Below, one piece after another: positions 55,877 to 64,000 of a stretch of 64,000 nucleotides of DNA. The first letter of the stretch is position 1. Each line of letters opens with the position of its first letter. The stretch is from Porphyra umbilicalis (taxonomy: Eukaryota > Rhodophyta > Bangiophyceae > Bangiales > Bangiaceae): assembly GCA_002049455.2 (NCBI GenBank), contig KV918870.1, positions 1 to 64,000 of the forward strand, in the 5' to 3' direction. A program made the position numbers and the translations under genes. Below the pieces are notes generated by a model. It saw only the letters and a list, made by a program, of their open reading frames with translations, had not been told where the DNA came from and did not search any database.

Positions 55877-56007
55877 CAGTGCGTTCTCGTTATAAGAGAA
55901 TCGTTTACAAAAGAATATGGGTCGCGAGTCTTCCATTCCAGTCCGTGTGGGTCACTTTTTCTTCATATTGAGCCGAATCAGCTGTTTCTTATAACGAGAA
56001 CGCACTG
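55877..56007. mobile_element. 131-bp pogo/Tigger-type MITE
   Basis: Perfect inverted ends CAGTGCGTTCTCGTTATAAG and complement, with TA on both sides (55875-55876 and 56008-56009). CAGTG...TCGTTATAA tips resemble pogo/Tigger ends. It differs from the ends of the 46466-49307 transposon. Confidence 0.88.
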
Positions 56008-56009
56008 TA

Positions 56010-57005
56010 CCTCTGTGAAGGCCAATAGGCTGGTTCTGTTCGGTTTTTAATGGTCCAATGGGAGCCATGCAGCACCTTCCATGGGGGACGATACTGTACC
56101 TGCGATGAAACATGATGGCTGACCCGCCTCCGGGAATTGTGCAAGTTCTTGATGCAGTTCGCTGTGGAGGACGAGGATATGGCCGTTACCCTGCGCGGCA
56201 GCGGTTGTGGACGTCGTTGGGCGACGCTGCGCATGAGCCAGACTCCCCCGGTGCGTTGTTCATGCGGCGCTGGCTGGAGGAGGAGCTTCCGATGATGGCG
56301 CTCTTCATCATGCGGCTACGTACGTGCCCGAGGTTGAGTTGTGGGCATGAGCAGAAGGGGCCACGCTGCAGGACATTGCACTGGCGGCCGAGCGACTCTG
56401 TCACACTCTCCACTCAAGATAGTTGCCCTCGATGTGAATGGAGATGAAGATCATGGTTACGTCACAGCCTGACATTGTTTTCCGCGTGGACGTGCATGTG
56501 TATGTGCGATGGTCCCGCTTGAGGGGATGCCCATTGAGCTCAGTGGCACTTGTTTCTTGCCTGTGCGGCTTCTGATCTTCTCTGCTGGTGGATTGCATTA
56601 GGAATGTTTGTCTAGTTGGTGTGTCAATGGGAGTAACGGAGATGCTCCTGTGCCTTCCACACGGTGGTCGTGTACAGCAGTTGGGTCACTCGTCCTCTGC
56701 TACTGCTGTGCTTACTGTGGGGAGATTTTCCCGCAGAATGCGTAGTACGCCGCGCAGTGTATCACATCAGGCCGCAGACGGTGCCACATCGGGACCTTGG
56801 CATTATGGCGGCATTCGCCCTTTTTACTCTGTCAGCTGTGAAGTGCGCAGATGGGCTCATCGTTGGTATGCGGACACCGAATACCTGTACTCGTCATGTT
56901 CACACGCGACTGTTGGTGTAAAACGGACAAATCAACGGTGACCCCAACTGTTGTTAACAACCAAATGTGTTGAATATCTGCACCCACTACCTCGTTTGGG
57001 GGGGT
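56010..57005. other. No gene recognised
   Basis: About 1 kb between the MITE and inverted repeat B. A 111-codon frame at 56112-56447 (RRWLEEELPMMALF) has no known motif and I do not call it. Confidence 0.4.
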
Positions 57006-57068
57006 CTACACACCAGAATGTGTGTTCCGCATCGGGAAAAAGGCCAACGTGCTCAGACCCCACTTCAG
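57006..57068 (-). repeat. Inverted repeat B, right copy
   Basis: Inverse of 55698-55760; 1.25 kb of unique sequence separates the pair. Confidence 0.8.
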
Positions 57069-58695
57069 AAGCACAGCGCGGGGCCCAGCGGGGACGGCGG
57101 GGGAGACGCGCGAGCCATTCCCAGTCGTGTGGAGTGTGACTGTAAGAACCGCGTCGCGTTTTATCGTCGGCCCCGCGCGGCCGCCGACCGACGCGACGGC
57201 GCTGCGAGGTCGTCCCGCCAGCACGACGCTGGCGCCGCCGCAGGGCGGTTTCTCCCGGCGCGAGCGAGGGGTTCAAAGGGGGTGTGGTGACGTCGGCGCC
57301 AGGTCGGGGTGGAGGTGTCGCCTACACCTGGCACGGACACTGGCGCCCTCCAGCCTTTGAAGCGACATCTTGGCCGTGACAGGTAGCTGCCCGACCGCCC
57401 ATCGTGCGCACGGTCCGGGAGCGATCCCGTGGAGCCGCGGCGGTCCTCGTGGGGGGTGAATCTCGCCTAGTGTGGAACGTCTGTCAGGGCCCCCCCCTGA
57501 CAGCAGCGCCCGAGTGCGGTGACGATGGTGATCGCTGCCCGTTGGCCGCCACCCGCCGCCCAGCTGTCACGTGCGGCGGCCACGGCCGGCGCATTCCCCC
57601 GGCATTGATCGTCCACACGGTCGCGGGATATGGCCAGGTGCTCGGCACCCCCCTCCCACTGACCTCGGTCACCCGCAACTGGCAGCGGCGGCGGCGGGCG
57701 CCGATCCCCCCACCCGGCACCGGCCCGGCGGGGACGCGGGCCGCAGGGCCAGCTTCCAACCCGACCCCCGCCTGGCGCTGGGCGACTCCCCTTCCCCCCT
57801 TTGCGGGTGGGGTTGACACCACCCCCCCCCCCCGCCCGTCAGTGCCGCGCCGCCGCGTGCGCGGCCGCCCCCGCCGACTGTGTGCGCGGCAGTGGTGAGT
57901 GGGCCGCTGGCCGCCCGTGGGGTGGTGCTCGGCGAGACGCGCGCGCGTGCACGCGCCCGCCCCGCGGCGTGATGGCGGGCGACGCAGGGGACGCGGGGCC
58001 GCCCCCCCCCCGCGGCCGCCGCGCACGCCCGCGGCGCGTGCGGCGCCCGTGTCGGCGGCGGGCGCGCGGCGGCGGGTTTGGCGCCGCGGACCGGCGGCCG
58101 GCGGCGGTGGGGGTCGTGACACCAGGGGCCGCTGGGGAGGCGCCCACCCCGCCGCCCGCCCCCGTCGGTCGCCCCCGCCGGGGCGCCACGCCGCGTCGCC
58201 GCGCCGGCCACGTGCGCGCCTCGTGCCATCCCTACGTGAGCGGGGGGGGGGGGGGGCGGGCGGGGAAGCGGGAGAGGGAGGACGCCCGCCACGGGCGGGT
58301 GCGCCCCCCCACCTCTCGGGGGCGGGCCGCCGCGGGTGCCTGGCCGCCTCTGCCGCTGCGCAGACTCCCCCGCCCAGAGCCGGCGGCCTATATCACGCCG
58401 CGGGCCACGGGCGGACGGGGCCCTGCCGGCGGCCGCGCAGGAGCAGAGGCCGCAGCAGACTCCGGTGGCAGACCCCAACACGCGCACGCCCGCACGCCGA
58501 CCGGGCGCGACGCGGCGGTGGTGCACAACCCCCTCGGCGGCGGTGCCGCGCCCCCTCCCGCATCTGCGCGTCGATCCCAGCCTCCTCCCCCCCCGGCTCT
58601 CCGCCCGCCACGCCTTGTCGGCTTGGGCGGATTGCCGGCGCCCCCCGCCCCCCCACTCTCCCATTCAATCGCCACACACCCTCCGCCGGCCCGCC
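57069..58695. other. Upstream region of the GH113-like gene
   Basis: Very GC-rich with G/C runs (57820, 58241). Long frames on both strands are shadows. The 5' untranslated region and promoter of the downstream gene must lie here; no TATA-like element is evident. Confidence 0.5.
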
Positions 58696-59955
58696 ATGGC
58701 CCTGACAGCCGCCACCCGGAGGCGGCCGCTCCTGTGGGCGGCGGCGGCCGCCGTTGCGGCGGCGGCGGCGGCCCTGGCGGCGGTCGCACCCACCCCCGCG
58801 GGCGCCTCGGGCGTCATCCCCCGCTTCCTCCCCGACGTGCCGCCGCTGCCGACCAACCCGCCCGAGCCCGCGTGGAAGGCCGCCCATTGCCGCGGCCCCG
58901 GGCAGCGGTGCTCCGAGACGCAGGGTTGCTGCAACGGCCCGAGCTACTGCGTGTCCGACACCTTTGTGGCCAACGGCACGTGGCACTGCAAGTGGTGGTT
59001 TGGCTCGTACCGGGGGATGACGCTGACGCCGCTCTCCCGGTTCGACCTCCTCTCCCCCGAGCTGCCGGCGACCATTCGCCGCATGCGGCGGCTCAACGTC
59101 GACACCGTCGCGCTCGTCTTTTACGAGTTTCAAAAGGACGAGCACAGCACCGAGATCTTCCTCGACTACCGGCGGTACAGCGCGGACCCCATGGCCGTCG
59201 AGCACGCGATCGACGTTATCCACGGGCAGGGCATGCGGGTGCTGCTCAAGCCCCATATTGGCCTCAACAACAACCAGTTCCGGGGCATCATCAAGCCCAA
59301 CGACGCCTACTTCCACGCGTACAAAAAGTTTATCTGGAAGTACGCGGCCATGGCCGCGCGCAAAAAGGTGCACGCCTTTTGCGTCGGCGCGGAGCTCAAG
59401 GCCCTCGAGCCCGCCTCCCAATTTTGGCGCCAAGTCATTGTCGGCACGCGCAAGCGCTACCGCGGCCTCGTCACGTACGCGGCGAACTGGGACTCGTACC
59501 AGACCGTCAACTGGTGGGACGCCCTCGACTTTATCGGCGTCGACAGCTACTTTGCGCTCGCCGAAGCCAAGTCGGTCAACCGCACCCACACCATCCCCGA
59601 GCTCCTCCTCGCGTGGCAGTGGGTGATGAAGAACATGGACGTGTGGCAGTCGACGCTGTGGCCGACCAAGGCGATTGTGTTCCTCGAGTCGGGCTGCCGC
59701 TCCGTGCGCGGCGCGGCGGCGCGCCCGTGGGACTCGGAGATGAAGGGGCCGGTGGACCTCCTCGAGCAAACCAACTACTACAAGGCCATGTTTGCCATGG
59801 TGCGCCGGCACCACTTTATCCAGGGCATCTTCCCGTGGCACTGGGAGGCGCAGCTCAAGCAGGGGGGGCGCCAAGACGCGGGGTACACGATGTGGGCCAA
59901 GCCCGCGCTCGAGGTGCTCAAGTACCACTTTCGTGGGGGGCCGCACGCCGCCTAG
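58696..59955 (+). CDS. Secreted GH113-like glycoside hydrolase with cysteine-rich module
   Basis: 419 residues, intronless, ATG in CCGCCATGG context. Residues 1-38 are a signal peptide (RRR, then a long Ala/Leu helix ending AGASG). Residues 65-98 hold six cysteines spaced C-x6-C-x5-CC-x5-C-x12-C, a knottin-like pattern. Residues about 106-410 form a TIM-barrel of the GH113 type: GMTLTP, VDTVALVFYEF, RVLLKPHIGL, KYAAMA, FCVGAELKALEP (proposed acid/base E233), YRGLVTYAANWDS, WWDALDFIGVDSY, and IVFLESGCRS (proposed nucleophile E331), then PWHWEAQ. Known GH113 members are beta-1,4-mannanases; wall mannan remodelling is a reasonable but unproven role. It converges with the SNF2 gene 520 bp downstream. 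Confidence 0.85.
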   Translation: MALTAATRRRPLLWAAAAAVAAAAAALAAVAPTPAGASGVIPRFLPDVPPLPTNPPEPAWKAAHCRGPGQRCSETQGCCNGPSYCVSDTFVANGTWHCKWWFGSYRGMTLTPLSRFDLLSPELPATIRRMRRLNVDTVALVFYEFQKDEHSTEIFLDYRRYSADPMAVEHAIDVIHGQGMRVLLKPHIGLNNNQFRGIIKPNDAYFHAYKKFIWKYAAMAARKKVHAFCVGAELKALEPASQFWRQVIVGTRKRYRGLVTYAANWDSYQTVNWWDALDFIGVDSYFALAEAKSVNRTHTIPELLLAWQWVMKNMDVWQSTLWPTKAIVFLESGCRSVRGAAARPWDSEMKGPVDLLEQTNYYKAMFAMVRRHHFIQGIFPWHWEAQLKQGGRQDAGYTMWAKPALEVLKYHFRGGPHAA

Positions 59956-60477
59956 GCGGCGGGGGGGGGGGGGGCGCCGCGCCCCGTCCACGCCGCAGGG
60001 GCGGGGGGCGGGGGGGGTGGCGCCGCCGCCGCGCGTGCGGCGCGGTGCCCACCCGGGATTGTAGGGGGGGGGGGGAGGGGGGTTGAGGGGTGTGGGGCCG
60101 TCCGGGCCCAACCGGGCCCAACCGGATGCGGCGCGGGCGGCGTGCCGCGGGCCGTTGCGAACTAACTGACCCGCCATGCGTCGGCGGCGTGCACTTGGGC
60201 GGGGTGCTCCCCCCTACGGGCGGCACCCGTGTACATAGCGAGACGATGAAAAAAAAAGTGCGTGCGCGCGTTTGTAGGACAGGCAATGGTCCCCGCCGTC
60301 AGGCAGCGTCGGCCGCGGCGCCGACCGCCTCCCCGCCGCTGGCGCCGGCCACACCCCCCCGCGCGCACGCGCGTCGCCCCCCCCCCCCCCCCCCCCCCCG
60401 CACCCCTGGCGCCACGCGGCCCCCACCCCCCCCCCGCCACGCCCGCGTCGGCCCAGCACCCCCCCCCCGGCACAGCC
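59956..60477. other. Spacer between convergent genes
   Basis: A G-rich then C-rich 520-bp gap holding both 3' ends. Homopolymer runs at 59963, 60066 and 60378-60400. Confidence 0.6.
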
Positions 60478-61007
60478 TCAGCGGCGTGGCGCCCCCCGCC
60501 ACGGTGGCGGCGGCGCCATCGCCGCCCGCCGCGCCGCCAGCGCGGCCAGCTGCCGCTCCCGCAACTCCATATACGGCGACGGCGGGGCGGCGGCGGCGGC
60601 GGCGAGGAAGGCCGCCCACGTGGCGTCGCGGCCGCCAGCGGCAGCGGCGGCGGCGGGGGCGTCGGCGGCGGTGGCCGGGGGGGGGGGGGCGGGCGCCACG
60701 CCCCCGGCCCCCCCGCGCGCGCCGGCGCCGCGGCGGCCGCCGGGGGGGTCCACCACGGCGGGCGCCACGGCGGGCGCCACGCCCCCCCCCCCCCCCCCCC
60801 CCCCCCCCCGCCCCGTTGGGCCGCCGCCCGCGCGCGGCCGCCGCCGCGGCCGCCGCCGCGGGGCCGGGGCCGGCCGCCGACATCGCGGCGGGCGCGTCGG
60901 GCGCGGCCACCGCCCCCGCCGCCGCCGGCGGGCGGCCCCGCGCGGGCGGCGCTTTGGGCGGAAACGCGGCAGCCGGCGGTCCCGCCCGCGGCGCCGCCCC
61001 GCCGGCG

Positions 61008-61043
<36 letters not shown>

Positions 61044-61804
61044 CCGGCGGCGCCGTGCGGCCGCTTGGGCGGCCCGCCGCCGTCGGGCTCGGCGCACGGG
61101 CGCTTGCCCGCCGCCTTTGCGGCGGCGGCGACCGCGGGCGGTGCCGCGGGCGCCGCCGCGCCGCCGCCCGCGGCGGCACGCCCGCCCGCCGCCGCCGCCG
61201 CCGCCGCCGCCCCCGCCGGCGGTTGCGCGAGCGACCGCCGCAGCTCGAGGGTGTCGGCGAGGGCGCGGGAGGACACGGAGCCCGCCGCCGACACGAGGCC
61301 CCGCACCCCCCGGGTCGGCGACGCGGACGCGGCGGCGGCGGTTGCGGCGGCGGCGGCGGTCGCGGCGGCGGTCGCCGCCGTCGCCGCCGCCGCCGTGGCC
61401 GTGGCGGCGGCCACGGCGGCGGCGGCGGCGGCCGCCGTGCGGCCGGCGGGCGTCGGCGGCCGCGCGGCCGGGTGGGCGGCGAAAAAGGGGCCAAAGGCGT
61501 CGCCAAAGTCGCCGCCGCCGCCCGCCCCCGTGGCGCCGTCGGCGACGGCGGAGGCGGCGGCGGCGGGGGCGGCGGCGGCGGCGGCGGCCCCCGCCGCGGC
61601 GGCGGGGGCAGGTACCCCCGCCGGCGGCGGCGGCGGCCGCCGTGGCGCCGCCGCCCCCGCCGCCGCCGCCAACGCGGCGCCACCAGCCAAGGACGTGCCC
61701 GCCGCCGTCAGCGCCGATACGGTGTCTGGCGCGACGGCCACGCGGTCGTGCAGGCGGCGGGTCGGGGGGGCACCCCCCGCCCCCCCTCCACCCCCCCCCC
61801 CGCC

Positions 61805-61867
<63 letters not shown>

Positions 61868-63783
61868 CCCACCACCCGCCGCCGTGGACCACCCCGCCAG
61901 CGGGATCCCCGCCCGCAGCGCCGCCGCGGCCGCCGACGCGGCCGCGTCGAGCTCCGCGTCCGCCACCGCCCGCTCTGCCCGCCGGCGCTCCGCGGAGGCG
62001 TCCCCCCCCACAAAGTCCGCGTCGGCCGGCGGCGGCGCCTCGGCCGCCGACACGGCGACGGCGGCGAGGAGCCCCGCGGGGGGGGGTGGTCCCCCCCCCC
62101 CCCCCCCGGCAGCGCCGACCGCGTCGCGCCGCCGACCGTGCGGTCGGCGAGGGCGGCGAGGTAGGCGTCGGCGGCAACGGCGCCCGCCGGGTCGTCGACC
62201 CCCCCCGCGTCCACGTCAACAACGTCGTCCACGTCGGTGGCGGCGGCGGCGGCGGCCGCCGCCGCCGCCGCCTCCCACGAGCGCACAATGAGGGAGCGCG
62301 CGAGTGGGGGCGTCGCGCCGAGGGCGGGCGCCGACCGGTCGTCGTCAACGACCCACCGCGCGAGGCGCGCCTTGCGCGCCGCCTGCGCCCCGAGGAGCCC
62401 GTCGACCGTGTCGGCGGCGGCGAGGCGGTACACGTGCACGGGGCGCGTTTGGCCATAGCGGTAGACGCGCGCGGCGGCTTGCGCGTCGGCGCTCGGATTC
62501 CAACTCACGTCGAGGAGGACGACGCGGGAGGCGGCGGTGAGGGAGAGCCCTTCGGCGCCCGTGCCGGTGGAGAGGAGCAACACGCGGGGGGTGGGAGCCC
62601 CGCCCGCGGGGGGGGGGGGGCGGGGGGGAGGGGGTACCGGGGGCGCCGCCGCCGCTGCCGCCGCCGCCGCCGCGGGTGCGGGCGCGGCGGCCGCCTCGCC
62701 GAGGACGGGCTGGAGGAAGAGCTCAAAGAGCGTCGGCCGCCGGCCGCCGGGTGCTGCGGCACTGCCGGCCGCGGCGGCGGGCGCCGCCGCCGCCGCCGCC
62801 GCCGCCGGCCGCTCGGGCGACACGCAAAACGGAAAGCCGCGGGGCATGGCCGCCGCCGCCGGACTGCCGCCGCCACCACCACCGCCACCGCCACCGCCAC
62901 CCACCTGCTCGCCACCGACGAGGCCGCCCCCACCACCGCCCGCCGTAGCGTCCCTCGCGCCCCCCCCCCCATTAAACAGCTCGACAATCCGCGACCGCTC
63001 CGCCGCCGACGTGGCGCCGTCAAAGCAGAGGACAGAGCCCGCCCCGTAGCGGCCCTCGAGCACGTGCTGCAGCGTGCTCAGCACGTACAGGGAGCGGGTA
63101 AAGACGAGCACCTTTTCCCCCGACCGCGCCGCCACGTCGACGAGCGCGCAGACGGCGTCGAATTTGCACCCCGCGCCGACGGCCGTTAGGGACCCCGGCG
63201 GCAGCCCGCCGCCGCCCGGCGCGCCCGCCACGCCCGCCCCCCCGACGAGCGCATTGACGACGGGCGTGAGGGCGTCGAGGACGGCCGTGACGGCGGCGCC
63301 GCCGGCGGCCCCGTCACTGGCGGGGGCGCCCTCAAACGGGAGGGGCGCGCCCGCACCCCCGCCCCCCCCCCCCCCCGCCCCCCTCGGCGGCGGCCGCCGC
63401 CGCGTCGGCGGCCGTCGGCGGCAGCGCGCGCCCCCGCCCCCGCACATAACACACGAGGGCGGCCGGGTGGGCGGCGACGAGCTGCAGCAGGTACACCGCA
63501 AAGAGGGGCACAAAGGCGGTGCCTTGGTCGCCGAGGCGTTTAAACACCGCAACGGTCGCGCCGTAGAGGGCGCGCTGCGCGGGCGACAGCCGCAACGTTA
63601 GCGTCACGTCCGTCTTGGGCGGCAGCAGCGGCGCGAGGACGGCCGTCGGGCGGCGGAGGAGGACCGGGTGGAGCTTGCGGTGGAGCGCCCACGCGCGCCG
63701 GCGGGCGACCGCGTCGGCCGACGCGGTGGTCGGCGGGGCGGGGGTCCCCCCCCCCCCCCAACTCCCCCTCCCCCCGCCGCCGC

Positions 63784-63814
<31 letters not shown>

Positions 63815-64000
63815 GCGTCGGCGACGCGGCGGGAGCCGCCCGTAATCACGGCCTCGTACAGGTGGCCGAATTGCACGGCGGAGCCGAGGAGCCCCGGCAC
63901 CGCCCACGACACCATGGCGTAGTAGTCTGGGAGCCCGTTTTGCAGCGGGTACCCCGTCAGCGCCAGCCGCCGCGGCGTCGCAAAGCGGTGCACGAGGCGC
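60478..64000 (-). CDS. SNF2-family (ATRX/RAD54-like) remodeler, N-terminus outside window
   Basis: The visible part covers motif III to the C-terminus. LALTGYPLQNGLPDYYAMVSW (near 63960) matches ATRX-type proteins. Then come LTLRLSPAQRALYG, VLVFTRSLYVLSTLQHVLEG, SVLCFDGATSAAERSRIVEL, STGTGAEGLSLTAASRVVLL, DVSWNPSADAQAAARVYRYG and QTRPVHVYRL, the helicase motifs IV to VI. The reading frame changes at homopolymers near 63748-63758, 63358-63376, 62091-62108 and 60782-60810. Long Ala and Gly inserts separate motifs, and the roughly 500-residue tail is Ala/Gly-rich with a basic patch (KRPCAEPDGGGPPKRPHG). The most plausible end has ELRERQLAALAARRA and a stop at 60478; a frame continuing to 60299 is an alternative. 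It is a nuclear DNA-dependent ATPase that moves or remodels nucleosomes. Confidence 0.88.

Noticed and set aside
55102-55971. A 289-codon plus-strand frame
   Set aside because: No motif, crosses inverted repeat B and the 131-bp MITE, and has overlapping frames of the same quality on the minus strand.
57801-60086. A 761-codon plus frame overlapping the GH113-like gene
   Set aside because: It is a shifted-frame shadow of the hydrolase and its GC-rich upstream region.
60162-62456. Very long plus- and minus-strand frames in GCC repeats
   Set aside because: Simple-repeat shadows; only the minus-strand frames carrying SNF2 motifs and their likely C-terminal continuation were kept.

Overview
This is a nuclear window from a very GC-rich eukaryote. 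Genes are intron-poor, and the few visible introns are about 135-205 bp with GT-AG ends. Long G/C homopolymers and simple GCC repeats are common. A mitochondrial complex I assembly methyltransferase and an ATRX/RAD54-like remodeler show it is eukaryotic. A secreted GH113-type mannanase-like enzyme would fit an alga with a mannan-containing wall, such as a bangiophyte red alga. That taxonomic placement is an inference; no marker gene fixes it.

Only three genes look like ordinary host genes: an NDUFAF7/MidA-like methyltransferase (9084-10787, +), a GH113-like secreted enzyme with an N-terminal cysteine module (58696-59955, +), and the C-terminal half of an SNF2 remodeler running off the right edge (60478-64000, -). 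The first and last are broken in frame at G/C homopolymers, which suggests run-length errors more than decay. Other genes are less familiar: a partial repeat-bearing protein at the left edge (1-1143, -), a spliced Crypton-like tyrosine recombinase (3404-4915), a RecQ-like helicase missing its end (5368-6775), a spliced protein combining a probable nuclease-fold region with a kinase-like domain (11848-14565, -), and a Myb/SANT-like protein split by one stop (18115-20508).

From 20.9 to 57 kb the window is mostly a transposon graveyard with readable nesting. An RT-bearing retroelement (25443-~33190) was hit by a Copia solo LTR, a full-length Copia (TSD CGGCA, half-tRNA-type primer site) and a 955-bp non-autonomous hAT element (8-bp TSD GTACTCGC). 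A Gypsy chromovirus-like element (about 33.3-44.8 kb) carries an antisense extra ORF, and its chromodomain is split by a TA-flanked foldback element. A second foldback copy lies at 20956-23182. A pogo-like transposon (46466-49307) has near-identical 28-bp inverted ends, TA flanks and an uninterrupted 601-residue DDD transposase. Smaller pieces are a pogo-type MITE, PIF/Harbinger-like ends and several minisatellites. Most in-frame stops in the decayed elements can be reached by a single C-to-T or G-to-A change, which points to cytosine deamination as the decay route.
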